Below, piece after piece: positions 23,898 through 33,426 of a stretch of DNA of 64,000 nucleotides; within the stretch, counting starts at the first letter, position 1; each line of letters begins with the position of its first letter. A program made the translations under genes and the position numbers. Source of the stretch: Candidatus Gordonibacter avicola (lineage in GTDB: Bacteria; Actinomycetota; Coriobacteriia; Coriobacteriales; Eggerthellaceae); the NCBI GenBank assembly GCA_019113915.1, contig DXGM01000038.1, positions 108,020 to 172,019 of the forward strand, written 5' to 3'. Under the pieces are notes generated by a model. The model made no database searches. It was not told the origin of the DNA and saw only the letters and a list, made by a program, of their open reading frames with translations.

Positions 23898-24428
23898 CTA
23901 TTCTCCGCGCACTTTCCGTAGGGAAATCGTGGAGGCAACGAAGGGCAGAAACGAGCACACGAAACCGGCGAGGGCAACAAACGCAACAATAAGAATTACC
24001 CACGACCATACCTCGTGACCTTGCGAGGAAAGGCATTCTTCCAGCACAAGCAGCATAATAGCCATAGGCCCACAGATGAATGCCATCCATCCCATGCGCG
24101 CCCGACTTGACGACAGTGTATCGACTCTCGATTCGTCGTCGGTATAAAGCGGCGTGGTTCCTGCCTCGGCGCGCAAAATCTGCCAGCTGGGACCCGTGAC
24201 TACCGGCTCCCAGCCTCCGGCGCGGAAGATTTCCTGCGCCTCGGCAGAAAAATCGTGCTCGTAATCAATTTCATAGTCGTATGCATGTGGTTCTCCCTGT
24301 TCAAAGCGGTAAAGTAGCGCGCTATTCAAGTCCACCACATGCCACCCCTGCGCACTCATGCGCTTGAGCAGCGCGGTGTCATGCGCAGGCATCATCGACA
24401 GGCCGCCGCACAACCTATACTTCGCCAT
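23898..24428 (-). CDS. DUF2812-type membrane protein
   Basis: 176 residues from ATG 24428 (GGAGGAAAATC upstream). The first part (LLKRMSAQGWHVVDLNSALLYRFEQG, quoted partly: MSAQGWHV, YRFEQGEP) and YTDDES resemble DUF2812 proteins; two membrane helices follow (about 112-132 and 138-162). These proteins are usually paired with and regulated by PadR repressors, as here, where the two genes overlap by 14 nt. Function unknown, possibly envelope stress. Confidence 0.75.
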   Translation of the reverse strand: MAKYRLCGGLSMMPAHDTALLKRMSAQGWHVVDLNSALLYRFEQGEPHAYDYEIDYEHDFSAEAQEIFRAGGWEPVVTGPSWQILRAEAGTTPLYTDDESRVDTLSSSRARMGWMAFICGPMAIMLLVLEECLSSQGHEVWSWVILIVAFVALAGFVCSFLPFVASTISLRKVRGE

Positions 24429-24789
24429 GATTTTCCTCCGTCGTTGCGCCCAGTCGCTCTTCCGCCATCGCAATCAGTCGCTTGCGTCGCGTGAGGTCAT
24501 GTTGCAACACACAGCGACCCTCGTCGGTGGCGACATACAAAATGCGCGCGACACCTTCGCCTGCTTCGTCATCCCCCGCGTCGTCGGCAACTTCCACAAT
24601 CCAGCCTGCAGCTTTCAGCTTTTTGAGCGTCGTGTACATGGTGGCGGGACCAATTTCCACCTCGCCTTGTAGGGATTCCTTTACCACCTGCATAATGCGA
24701 TACCCATGCACCGGCTCAAGCGTAGCCATGAGGATAAGAAAGATGCTATCGGAAAGCTCCCCCGTTTCGTACGGGCTGCGCTTCGCCAT
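24415..24789 (-). CDS. PadR-family transcriptional regulator
   Basis: 124 residues, ATG with AAAGGAG upstream. Winged-helix core typical of PadR: SDSIFLILMATLEPVHGYRI, EIGPATMYTTLKKLKAAGWI, then ILYVATDEGRCVL and a short C-terminal helix. It overlaps the DUF2812 gene, and a palindrome lies 14 bp upstream of its start, fitting autoregulation. Confidence 0.88.
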   Translation of the reverse strand: MAKRSPYETGELSDSIFLILMATLEPVHGYRIMQVVKESLQGEVEIGPATMYTTLKKLKAAGWIVEVADDAGDDEAGEGVARILYVATDEGRCVLQHDLTRRKRLIAMAEERLGATTEENHGEV

Positions 24790-24802
24790 CGTGCTCCTTT
24801 CA

Positions 24803-24821
24803 TATATCCATAATGGATATA
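24803..24821. promoter_or_regulatory. PadR operator candidate
   Basis: Perfect palindrome TATATCCAT-A-ATGGATATA between the PadR start and the divergent small membrane-protein gene. TATAGT-like promoter elements overlap it. Confidence 0.65.
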
Positions 24822-24918
24822 GTATGATACACTTGCGTTGCTTGCAAGCAGAACGGCCTGATTAAACCACTATACCCCAACCAGAGGGCCCTGCTCTCGC
24901 AACGGAAGGAATGAAACC

Positions 24919-25239
24919 ATGACCAATGTATGCAGTGATGATGTGCGCCCACCTCTATCGAAAAAGACCACGGCGGAAAAGAGAGATACCATTTTTGTAC
25001 TGGTTATGGCCCTTATAGCCGCAGCATCGTTCATCTGGTACTTTGTGAAACTCGCGCTCGGAGATGCGGAAGGGGCCGAACGTCTTGTTCCGCTTGTCAC
25101 CATTCTCTTCTTCACCTCTGTAGGCTTTGATCAAAAGAAAGAGACAACAAGCCCCGGAGTACATGCGTTAACTAACGTGAACTGGGTGCTCATGTGTGCG
25201 TTCGCACTCACGATAATTATCCCACTGCTGATGAAGTAG
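24919..25239 (+). CDS. Small membrane protein, unknown function
   Basis: 106 residues, good ribosome-binding site (GGAAGGA). Three predicted membrane helices at about 25-47, 58-70 and 85-104, with an N-terminal cytoplasmic segment. No family recognised beyond a resemblance to small DUF-type membrane proteins of Coriobacteriia. Divergent from the PadR pair. Confidence 0.65.
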   Translation: MTNVCSDDVRPPLSKKTTAEKRDTIFVLVMALIAAASFIWYFVKLALGDAEGAERLVPLVTILFFTSVGFDQKKETTSPGVHALTNVNWVLMCAFALTIIIPLLMK

Positions 25240-25246
25240 CCACGCA

Positions 25247-25302
25247 CCCTGTCATCCTAAGCGCGGAGCGCCGCAAGCGCCACTTCGTACGCGATGACAG
25301 GG
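25247..25302. repeat. Palindromic intergenic repeat (REP-like)
   Basis: CCCTGTCATC and GATGACAGGG enclose a GC-rich centre with GCGCGGAGCGCCGCAAGCGC. Its left part resembles the larger element at 31359-31510. It lies between convergent genes and may act as a bidirectional terminator. Confidence 0.6.
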
Positions 25303-25309
25303 GGTGAGA

Positions 25310-28300
25310 TTATTCCGCGTGGGCCAGGGCGTGTTCGAGTTTTTGGCTGACTACCTTGGTGACGCCGTCGGCTTGCATGGAGACGCCGAAAAGGACGTCG
25401 GCCATTTCCATGGTGCGGCGCTGGTGGGTGATCATGATGAGCTGCGTGGAGTCGCGCAGCGTTTGGAGGTAAGCCGTGAGGCGGCGCAGGTTCGAGTCGT
25501 CGAGCGCGGCTTCCACCTCGTCGAGGATGTAGAACGGTGTGGCGCGAATGCGATACACCGCGAACAGCAGCGCGAGTGCCGTGAGCGACTTCTCGCCGCC
25601 AGACATGAGCATCATCTTCGTGATGCGCTTACCGCGCGGCTGGGCCGTCACTTCCACGCCGGTGTTTTCCAAGTCCTCGGGATCCACGAGTGAGAGTTCC
25701 GCCGACCCACCGGGGAACAGCACGGCAAATATTTCGCTGAAGTTTTTGCTAACCGCCTCGAACGTACGGATGAAGTCGTCTTTCATGCGGGCGTCAATGA
25801 CGCGCACGATTTTGCCGAGCGCGCGGCGAGCGCCTTCGAGGTCGGCAAGCTGAGCGGCCAGGTAGTCGTAGCGCTCACGCAGGCGCTCGTATTCTTCGGC
25901 GGCATCCGGGTTGATGGTGCCCATGTTCGCGATGCGGCGGCGCAGCTTGAACGCCTGGTCTTCCACCGCTCCCCTATCCTCCAGGGCCGGCAGATCGAGC
26001 GCATGGTCGAGCGGCGTCTTGCAGTCGTGGACGATGGCGTTCACCGCGGCCTCTACCTGCACTTCCAGGCGCCCCTTGTCGACGCGGGCCTGACCCATGC
26101 GGGCGTTGGTCTCATCGAAGGCGTCGTGCGCGGCGCGGGCGGCGGCGCGAGCCTCGTTCGCGGCGGCGTGCATGCCACCGGCGGCGTCCTGGGCAGCGTT
26201 TGCGGCGTCTTCCAACGCACGGGTGCGGCGGCGAGCGCCTTCGGCCAGGTCATCCAGCACGGCCAGCAGCGGCTCCACGCGTCGCTGCGCTACCCGCTTG
26301 CGCACCAGACCTTCGCGCGCCTCAATGTCGGCGGCATCGGCCTGGGCGATATCGCGCTCACGGGCATCCACGATGCGGGCAGCATACGTTTCGCGCTCGG
26401 CCAGCGTGGCCGCCTTAAGCTTGGCCTCGTTGAGCGCCTCGTTCAGGCGCGCGGCCTCTTTGCGCAGAGGCACCACGGCATCCTGCTTTTCAGCCAAGGT
26501 TTCGCGGGCCTCGTCCATGGCGCGCTCAAGCGCTTCGACGCGCCGCGCAAGCTCTTCCACGTTGGGGCGCGCATCAGCCACGGCGCGGTCGGCTTCGGCA
26601 CGTTGACGCTCCACGTCTTCCAGTTCGCGGCGCACCGAGACAAGGCGCGCTTCGGCCTGTTCTGCGTCGGCGGTGGCCGACTGCACGGTGCCGCGCAACT
26701 CAGCCAGCTCCTGCGACAGCTTCAAGCTTTCCGTCTGGGCGGCGCGGTAGGCCTCTTCGGCCTGGCGAGCAGCTTCTTCAGCACCAGTGCGCTCACGTTC
26801 GGCCGCAGACAGCTGTCCGCGCAGCTCTTCCAGGTGACGGTGGCGCGCAAGCACGCCTTCGCCCTCCGCATCGGCGGCACCCGGCACCCACACCTTGCCG
26901 CTCGGCCACACCACGCGGCCATCGGGCGCCGCAAAACGCAGGCGCGCCGCGTCGCGCGCGTGAGCAGCAAGCGCTTCGTCGAAGCTCTCACACACCACCA
27001 CATCGCCCAGAAGCGCTTCAACCGCGCGCGCAGCCTCGGCCGGATAGGTGAGTTCATCCACAAGCGCGCGACCCACCGTGGTATGGCGGGCGGGCGTGCG
27101 GACGCATGATGCCTCGTCGGTGCGCATGACCAGCGCCACATCGCCCGACTCACCGCGCTCGGTGAGCGCATCGGCAGCGGTACGCGCCGCAGCGGCGTCG
27201 TGCACAAGCAGCGCCGCCACATCAGCGCCCAGAAGCCGCTCAACAAGCGCCTCCAAGCCTTCCGGTGCCGACACGGCGTGCGACAGCGGCGCAATACCGC
27301 AGGCGAGTTCGTCCTCATGTTCCAACAGCCACGAAAGCGCAGGGCCCGCCGCCTGGCTCGCGCGCTCCAGCTCTTCCATGCCCTTGATCTGCGACGCCAG
27401 CAAACGTTCGGCATCGCGCGCCTCGTCAAGCGCCGCGCGCGCCGTCTCGCGGGCTGTAAACGCCGCGCCCACCCGCTCGCGCGCCACGCGCTCGCGCTCC
27501 GCAAGCGCGGAAAGCGCCGCAGTGCGCTCTTCGGCAACCCGCGCGCGCTCGGTAGCCTCCACCTGCGCGTGTTTGAGTTGCAACTCCAACTCCTGGCGCC
27601 GGCCGTCAACCAGCTTCACGTGCGCCAAGCCGTTTGACAGCGCCTCCTGCGTGGCCGCCTGATCGCGCTTCGCCTGGTCGCGATCGCGCTCCTGCGTGCG
27701 GCGCAGAGCCGTAAGCTCCTCCACCTCGCGCTCGAGCGCTCGACGGCGCTCAGCAGCCTGGGAGCGCTCAGCAGCTAGGCGTTCCACCTGTTCATCAGCA
27801 CGCGCTCGCGCTCCGCGCACCTCTTCCACCTGAGCCGCAGCCTGCGCCCGCTCAGCCTCAGCTGTGGCGCGCTTCGCCTTGCCCGCCTCCAGCTCCACGC
27901 GCAACTCCGCCTCGCGGTCCTGCGCGGCGCGGCGCTTCTCGCGCAACAGCAGCGTGGCGCCGTCGAAGCGCTCCACCGCCGATGTAGCCCGCCGGTGACT
28001 CTTCGCCAACTCACCCGCGTCCGCGCTCTCACGACGAATGCGTTCCTGCAACTCTTCTGCACGCGCCTCGGCCTCGGCAATAGCAGCCTTACGCGTTGCC
28101 AACTCCTCGTCGAGCGCCTGCTCACGCGCCACCGCTTCATCCCACGCGCGCTGGAGCACCCGCAGATCATCCACCGCCAGCGCCAGCGTGAGTTCCGAAA
28201 GCTCGGCCGAAAGCTCCTGGTAGGCCCGCGCGCGCTTCGCCTTGCGCTCAAGCGGCCCCAGCTGACGTTCCACCTCGGCCACCACGTCTTTCACGCGCGT

Positions 28301-28864
28301 GAGGTGCGCGTCCATGTGCTCCAGCTTGCGCTCGCTTTTCGCTTTGCGCTGCTTGTGCTTGAGAACGCCCGCCGCTTCCTCAATGAGCGCGCGACGGTCT
28401 TCCGGCTTCGATTGCAGAATGGAATCGAGCGAGCCCTGACTAATAATAGAGTGCGTGCCCGTGCCCAATCCCGTGTCGTGCAGGATGTCGAGCACGTCCA
28501 TGCGGCGCGCCGTGGTGCCGTTGATCAGGTATTCGCTTTCGCCGGAGCGATACATGCGCCGCGTGATGGCCACTTCGGAAAAATCGACTGGCAGCGTGCC
28601 GTCCGAGTTGTCCAGCACCAGGTCAACCTCGGCAATGCCCACCGGCTTGCGCGCCGACGAGCCCGCGAAAATAACGTCCTCCATGGCCTGGCCGCGCAGG
28701 TTCTTCGCGTTGCGCTCACCCAGCACCCAGAGCACCGCATCGGAAATGTTCGACTTGCCGGAGCCATTCGGCCCCACCACCGCCGTGATGCCCGGCTCAA
28801 GCGACAGCGCGCTGCGGTCGGCAAACGATTTGAATCCTTTGAGAACAAGCGACTTCAGGTACAC
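25310..28864 (-). CDS. smc: Chromosome segregation ATPase SMC
   Basis: 1184 residues, the normal full length. N-terminal head MYLKSLVLKGFKSFADRSAL with Walker A (VGPNGSGKSN), a first coiled-coil arm (about 165-500), hinge (about 510-670), second coiled-coil arm and C-terminal head with signature LMSGGEKSLTALALLFA and Walker B (FYILDEVEAALDD). GTG start 4 nt after the rnc stop. SMC with ScpAB organises and separates chromosomes. Confidence 0.97.
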   Translation of the reverse strand: MYLKSLVLKGFKSFADRSALSLEPGITAVVGPNGSGKSNISDAVLWVLGERNAKNLRGQAMEDVIFAGSSARKPVGIAEVDLVLDNSDGTLPVDFSEVAITRRMYRSGESEYLINGTTARRMDVLDILHDTGLGTGTHSIISQGSLDSILQSKPEDRRALIEEAAGVLKHKQRKAKSERKLEHMDAHLTRVKDVVAEVERQLGPLERKAKRARAYQELSAELSELTLALAVDDLRVLQRAWDEAVAREQALDEELATRKAAIAEAEARAEELQERIRRESADAGELAKSHRRATSAVERFDGATLLLREKRRAAQDREAELRVELEAGKAKRATAEAERAQAAAQVEEVRGARARADEQVERLAAERSQAAERRRALEREVEELTALRRTQERDRDQAKRDQAATQEALSNGLAHVKLVDGRRQELELQLKHAQVEATERARVAEERTAALSALAERERVARERVGAAFTARETARAALDEARDAERLLASQIKGMEELERASQAAGPALSWLLEHEDELACGIAPLSHAVSAPEGLEALVERLLGADVAALLVHDAAAARTAADALTERGESGDVALVMRTDEASCVRTPARHTTVGRALVDELTYPAEAARAVEALLGDVVVCESFDEALAAHARDAARLRFAAPDGRVVWPSGKVWVPGAADAEGEGVLARHRHLEELRGQLSAAERERTGAEEAARQAEEAYRAAQTESLKLSQELAELRGTVQSATADAEQAEARLVSVRRELEDVERQRAEADRAVADARPNVEELARRVEALERAMDEARETLAEKQDAVVPLRKEAARLNEALNEAKLKAATLAERETYAARIVDARERDIAQADAADIEAREGLVRKRVAQRRVEPLLAVLDDLAEGARRRTRALEDAANAAQDAAGGMHAAANEARAAARAAHDAFDETNARMGQARVDKGRLEVQVEAAVNAIVHDCKTPLDHALDLPALEDRGAVEDQAFKLRRRIANMGTINPDAAEEYERLRERYDYLAAQLADLEGARRALGKIVRVIDARMKDDFIRTFEAVSKNFSEIFAVLFPGGSAELSLVDPEDLENTGVEVTAQPRGKRITKMMLMSGGEKSLTALALLFAVYRIRATPFYILDEVEAALDDSNLRRLTAYLQTLRDSTQLIMITHQRRTMEMADVLFGVSMQADGVTKVVSQKLEHALAHAE

Positions 28865-28868
28865 AGGC

Positions 28869-29714
28869 CTACCCCTGCTTGCGCTGTTTGGCCTGGGCGC
28901 GCTCGTTTTTCTTGCGCGCCTTTTCCTCGGCCCTCGCAGCCGCCTTCTCCGCCTTCGCCAGCTTGGCCGCCTCGGCCTTCTCGGCGCGCGTCTCTTCGTC
29001 TACGCCCAAGCCGAAGAACTCGCCCAAACGAGCCAGCGTGCTCTTCGCCGCCTGACTTTCGGCTTCCTTCTTCGTGCGGCCGGTACCGCGCGCAAGGCCC
29101 TGGCTGCCGGCAAACACCTGCGCCACAAACGTGCGGTCGTGCGGCGGGCCCTGCGTCTCCACCAGCTTATACGTGGGCGTGATGCCGTCTTCTTGCAGCT
29201 TTTCCTGCAGCGCGCTTTTGGGGTTTTCCGGCTCGCGCGCCATGTCCATGGACATGCGCGGGATGAGGGTACGCTCCACAAACGTGCACGCCGCCTCAAT
29301 GCCGCCGTCCAGATACAGCGCCGCTACCACGGCTTCGTATACGTTTTCCAGCGCCGAGTGCAGCCCGCGCTTGCCCGTGCCCGTCTCCGACGAGCCGAAC
29401 ACAATAATGTCGGCGAACCCAAGGCCCGCGGCCACATCCGACAGGCTCGCTCCCGACACGAGCGCCACCTTGATGCGCGTGAGCCCGCCTTCGTCCAGGT
29501 CATGGAAGCGATGGAAGGCGATGGAGGCCACAATGGCGCCCAGTATGCTGTCGCCAAGAAACTCTAGGCGCTCGTAGGAGTACTTGACGGACTTTCCCTC
29601 GGTCGCCGAGGGATGAGTGATGGCAGAGAGCAAAAGGTGCTCGCTATCGAAACGGTAGTCGAGTATCTCTTGCGCTCTGGCCAGCTTACGCTCTTGCTCT
29701 TCGGTCAGTGTCAT
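28869..29714 (-). CDS. rnc: Ribonuclease III with basic C-terminal tail
   Basis: 281 residues. Catalytic domain with the signature YERLEFLGDSILG (metal-binding Glu/Asp) and ENVYEAVVAALYLDGG; double-stranded-RNA-binding domain (about 165-232: NPKSALQEKLQEDG, GRTKKEAESQAAKSTL). The last 45 residues are a Lys/Ala/Glu-rich helix not found in classical RNase III and common in high-GC Gram-positives. Processes rRNA precursors. Directly upstream of smc. Confidence 0.96.
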   Translation of the reverse strand: MTLTEEQERKLARAQEILDYRFDSEHLLLSAITHPSATEGKSVKYSYERLEFLGDSILGAIVASIAFHRFHDLDEGGLTRIKVALVSGASLSDVAAGLGFADIIVFGSSETGTGKRGLHSALENVYEAVVAALYLDGGIEAACTFVERTLIPRMSMDMAREPENPKSALQEKLQEDGITPTYKLVETQGPPHDRTFVAQVFAGSQGLARGTGRTKKEAESQAAKSTLARLGEFFGLGVDEETRAEKAEAAKLAKAEKAAARAEEKARKKNERAQAKQRKQG

Positions 29715-29859
29715 GAAGAATCGGCCCTCTATAGGTTGTGCGTTGTGTTGTACAGTATTTCCCGTTGGTGCTTGTCAGCGACGCGAACTGCCCACAGCAA
29801 GGCAGCACCGTGCGCGAAGAACCCCGGCGCGGCCGGACGGCTCAAGGCTCTTCGGTCGT

Positions 29860-30873
29860 TCAGTCCATTGTAGCCGAGGACGCGCCCGCAGCCACCGTCT
29901 GCGCGATTATTTCAGAAACCTCCGCGCGCACAATGCCCGCCGTGGTCAGCACGCCATTTTTGATGGCGAAGGCGTTCGACGAGCCGTGCCCCACCAAAAG
30001 CGCTCCCTTCACGCCGAGAAGCGGCGCGCCGCCGTAGGTGTCGGGGCTCACCTGGGCCATGAGTTGCTTGAGGCCGCCTTTGATAGTGAGAGCACCCAGT
30101 TTCGTGAGCGGCGTTTTCAGCATGATGCCTTTGAGGGTTTTGAACAGGGTTTTTGACGTGCCTTCGATGGTTTTGAGGCACACGTTACCCGTGAAGCCGT
30201 CCGTGACGATGACGTCGTAGGTGGCGGCCAGAATGTCGCCACCCTCGGCGTTGCCAGCGAAGTTCGGCAGCTGCTCTTTCAGCAGCGCGTGCGCTTCCTG
30301 GGCGAACTGCGAGCCTTTGGTGTCTTCCTCGCCGATGTTGAGCAGCGCCGCGCGCGGACTGTGGATACCCACCACTTTCTCGGCGTAGATGGATGCCATC
30401 TGCGCGAATTGAACCAAGTAGGCGGGCTTGCAATCGGCGTTTGCCCCCACGTCGCACATGACCACCGGACGCACGGGCGACGGGATAACCGTGGCAAGCG
30501 CCGGGCGCGCCACGCCCTTGATGCGCCCCATGACGAGCGTTCCCGCGGCCAGACATGCACCTGTGGAGCCCGCAGAGAAGAAGCCCTGCGCCGCGCCCTC
30601 TTTCACCAGACGGCAGCCCGCCACGATGGACGAGTCCTTCTTCTTGCGCACCGCTTCGGCCGGGTGCTCGCCCATGCCAATGACCTCGGTGGTCACACGC
30701 GCCTCGCAGCGCTCGTGCGCCGCGGCGAAAGGTTCCACCACGCGAGCGGGACCGCACAGGATAACCGTGAGGCCAGCGTCGGCCGCCAGCGCCTGGGCAA
30801 CGCCTTCCAGCACCACGTCGGGCGCATGGTCGCCGCCCATGGCATCAACGGCGATACGGATGTTCTCAGACAT
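29860..30873 (-). CDS. plsX: Phosphate acyltransferase
   Basis: 337 residues from ATG 30873. Starts IRIAVDAMGGDHAPDVVLEG, the PlsX signature; further matches include KKDSSIVAGCRLVKEGAAQG, FFSAGSTGACLA and TDGFTGNVCLKTIEG. It converts acyl-ACP to acyl-phosphate for PlsY, encoded at 55.3 kb. Located between rpmF and rnc as in many bacteria. Confidence 0.95.
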   Translation of the reverse strand: MSENIRIAVDAMGGDHAPDVVLEGVAQALAADAGLTVILCGPARVVEPFAAAHERCEARVTTEVIGMGEHPAEAVRKKKDSSIVAGCRLVKEGAAQGFFSAGSTGACLAAGTLVMGRIKGVARPALATVIPSPVRPVVMCDVGANADCKPAYLVQFAQMASIYAEKVVGIHSPRAALLNIGEEDTKGSQFAQEAHALLKEQLPNFAGNAEGGDILAATYDVIVTDGFTGNVCLKTIEGTSKTLFKTLKGIMLKTPLTKLGALTIKGGLKQLMAQVSPDTYGGAPLLGVKGALLVGHGSSNAFAIKNGVLTTAGIVRAEVSEIIAQTVAAGASSATMD

Positions 30874-31007
30874 GTGAAACCTCACTCTCACGACGCTTCG
30901 CAGCATGGGCATGGGTGGCAACAAAGAAAGCCTCCCCGCGCATCAGCGCTGCGCTGACGTGCGAGGAGGCTGTCATAGCGGCACTCATGCGCCGGGACGG
31001 GCTGGTG

Positions 31008-31187
31008 CTATTCCGTCTCGATGACCTCGCGGTTCTTGTAGAAACCGCAGTTCGGGCACACGCGGTGCGGAAGCTTCACTTCGCCGCACTGCGGGCACAC
31101 GGAACGAGCGGGCGCCGCGATCTTGTCGTTGCTGCTACGACGGTTGTGGGTGCGGATGCGGCCCATCTTGCGCTTAGGTACTGCCAT
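31008..31187 (-). CDS. rpmF: 50S ribosomal protein L32
   Basis: 59 residues beginning MAVPKRKMGRIRTHNRRSSN, with a four-Cys zinc site (CPQCG ... CPNCG) and ending KNREVIETE. Typical L32 length. Preceded by GGAGATAGAGG. It precedes plsX; its usual upstream partner yceD is instead 6 kb away. Confidence 0.95.
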   Translation of the reverse strand: MAVPKRKMGRIRTHNRRSSNDKIAAPARSVCPQCGEVKLPHRVCPNCGFYKNREVIETE

Positions 31188-31358
31188 GATCCTCTATCTC
31201 CTTCAGGTAAGTCGAGCGAACTTGGCCGCTCGTTCTCGCTTGGTAAACACGCGAAACGGTATAGTACCAAAGGAACACCCTTACCGCAAGTACCAATCCC
31301 CCACTTTCCCCAAACCGCACGCAGGATTCATAAGCTGGTTCATAAGCTTGCTCCCTTT

Positions 31359-31510
31359 GTCATCCTGAGCGGAGCGCGAAGCGCGTAGTCGCGACGCGAA
31401 GCTAGTCCCGTAGGGGAAGGATCCCGAGTGGCGTCAGCTGGGAATCTCACGGTTAGCACCACACGGGATCCTTCGACTCCGCTCACTGCGTTCGCTTCGC
31501 TCAGGATGAC
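31359..31510. repeat. Large imperfect palindrome (about 150 bp, REP/MITE-like)
   Basis: Left end GTCATCCTGAGCGGAGCG and right end CGCTTCGCTCAGGATGAC are inverted; inside, GGATCCCG and CGGGATCC pair again. The whole could fold into one long stem. It occupies the gap between rpmF and the ABC exporter gene. A G9 run follows at 31512-31520. The rest of the 31188-31525 gap shows nothing else. Confidence 0.7.
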
Positions 31511-31525
31511 AGGGGGGGGGCTGTG

Positions 31526-33421
31526 TCACGATGACACTCCGCCGAACTGCATCTTATAGTAGTTGGCATACGTGCCGCCCAGGGCCAGTAGTTCGTCGTG
31601 GGTGCCTTGTTCGGCTACGCGACCGTCTTCCACCACGGCAATAAGGTCGGCGTTGCGAATGGTAGACAGGCGGTGGGCAATCACAAGCGTGGTGCGACCG
31701 GCAGACAGTTCTTCGAGCGACTTCTGGATGGCGCGTTCGCTCTCATTGTCAAGCGCGCTCGTGGCCTCATCAAGAATAAGGATACGCGGGTCCTTCAAGA
31801 ACACGCGCGCGATGGCGATGCGCTGCTTCTGCCCGCCCGACAGGCGTGCGCCGCGCTCCCCCACGAACGTGTCGTAGCCATCCGGCAGGCTCAGCACGAA
31901 GTCGTGGATGCTCGCGCGCCGCGCCGCTTCCACAATCTCAGGCGTCGTGGCCTCGGGGCGACCATACGCAATGTTTTCGCGAATAGTGCCGCCGAACAGG
32001 TACACGTCCTGCTGCACAATGCCGATGGCGTCGCGCAGCGATTCCACGGTAACCGTGCGAATGTCGATGCCGTCAATTTCCACGCTGCCGCTGGCAGGGT
32101 CGTAGAAACGCGGCAGCAGCGAGCATGTGGTGGTTTTGCCGCCGCCCGACGGGCCCACCAGCGCCACGTTTGTGCCCGCCGGAATAGCCAGGTCAAGCCC
32201 GCGTAGCACCTCATGTTCGCCATCGTAGCTGAAATGCACGTCGCGGTAGCGTACGGCCCCCGCCACAAACCCTTCCGCGTCAGCACTCGCGCCGCTGAAC
32301 ACCACCGCTGCCCCGTCGGCCGCACCGGCATGACGTTCCTCACGCCGCCGGGCACGTTCCGCCGCATTCAAGTCCACCGCATCCGGCGCATCAGCGATGT
32401 CGGGCCGCACAGCCAGCACCTCCATGAAGCGGCGAAAGCCCGCGTAGCCCTTCTGGAACTGCTCGGTGAAGTTGATCAGCTGCTCGATGGGCGACAGGAA
32501 AATGCCGATGTAGAGGGCGTATATGGCCAGGTCGGTCACCGCAAGCGTACCCTGCGCCACGAAGTAGCCGCCGCCCACGATGGTCACCGTGTACAGCACG
32601 CCCGTAAACGCCGAGTTCACCGCATGAAACGACCCCATGAACCGATACGAGCTCTCCTTGGTAGCCACAAATCGCTCATTCGTGCGCGCAAACTTCTTGA
32701 TTTCCACACCCTCGTTGCCGAACGACTTCACCACGCGAATGCCGCCGAGCGAATCCTGCAGCCGCGCGTTGATGTCGGCCATCTTCTTGCGGTTCTCGGT
32801 GAAGATGACGCGCTTTTTGTAGTTGCGCCAAAACGCGTAGGCCGCCAGCAGCACCGTGGCTCCCAGCATGATAGCCGTGAGCGGCACGTTGATCAGGAAC
32901 AACAGCGCGAATGAGCCCACAATTTTCAAGATACAGATAAACAGGTTCTCCGGCCCGTGATGCGCCAGCTCCGAAATGTCGAACAGGTCGGTGAGTAGTT
33001 TGCTCATCATCTCACCGGTGTTGTTGCGGTCGTAATAGCTGAACGACAGGCGCTGGTACTGGCCGAACAGGTCGCGGCGCATGTCGGCCTCCATGCGCGC
33101 GCCCATGATGTGTCCCCAGCTGGTGATGAAGTACTGACAGCCCGTGCGCAACGCATACAGCGCCACGAACAAAAGCGTTATCCACCCGAGCGAACTCACA
33201 ATGACCTCGGGTGAACTCAGGAAGAAGTCCTTCGTGAAAAAGTTGAGGAACTGGGGGAACGCGAGGTCCACCGCCGCAAGCACCGTGGCGCAGACGAGGT
33301 CGAACACGAAGAGAAACGTGTAAGGCTTGTAGTAGCTCGCGAAGCGCGCAAGCACCTGACGTGCGGAAACCTGCGGCTCATCCGCCAGCGGCGATGGACT
33401 GGGATTTTGTTTGGTATTCAT
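31526..33421 (-). CDS. ABC exporter, fused membrane and ATPase domains
   Basis: 631 residues. Six membrane helices in residues about 30-330, followed by a nucleotide-binding domain with Walker A (VGPSGGGKTTTCSLL), signature (LSGGQKQRIAIARVF), Walker B (ILILDEATSALD) and switch His (IAHRLS). Between the two lies an unusual insert of about 40 residues (NAAERARRREERHAGAADG). Half-transporter of the MsbA/LmrA type that should work as a homodimer; substrate unknown. Starts 5 nt after the ClC gene stop, so the two form an operon. Confidence 0.92.
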   Translation of the reverse strand: MNTKQNPSPSPLADEPQVSARQVLARFASYYKPYTFLFVFDLVCATVLAAVDLAFPQFLNFFTKDFFLSSPEVIVSSLGWITLLFVALYALRTGCQYFITSWGHIMGARMEADMRRDLFGQYQRLSFSYYDRNNTGEMMSKLLTDLFDISELAHHGPENLFICILKIVGSFALLFLINVPLTAIMLGATVLLAAYAFWRNYKKRVIFTENRKKMADINARLQDSLGGIRVVKSFGNEGVEIKKFARTNERFVATKESSYRFMGSFHAVNSAFTGVLYTVTIVGGGYFVAQGTLAVTDLAIYALYIGIFLSPIEQLINFTEQFQKGYAGFRRFMEVLAVRPDIADAPDAVDLNAAERARRREERHAGAADGAAVVFSGASADAEGFVAGAVRYRDVHFSYDGEHEVLRGLDLAIPAGTNVALVGPSGGGKTTTCSLLPRFYDPASGSVEIDGIDIRTVTVESLRDAIGIVQQDVYLFGGTIRENIAYGRPEATTPEIVEAARRASIHDFVLSLPDGYDTFVGERGARLSGGQKQRIAIARVFLKDPRILILDEATSALDNESERAIQKSLEELSAGRTTLVIAHRLSTIRNADLIAVVEDGRVAEQGTHDELLALGGTYANYYKMQFGGVSS

Positions 33422-33426
33422 GAGGG

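Noticed and set aside
26003..29182. Long plus-strand frames opposite smc and rnc
   Set aside because: High-GC shadow frames; the opposite strand encodes complete SMC and RNase III with all motifs.
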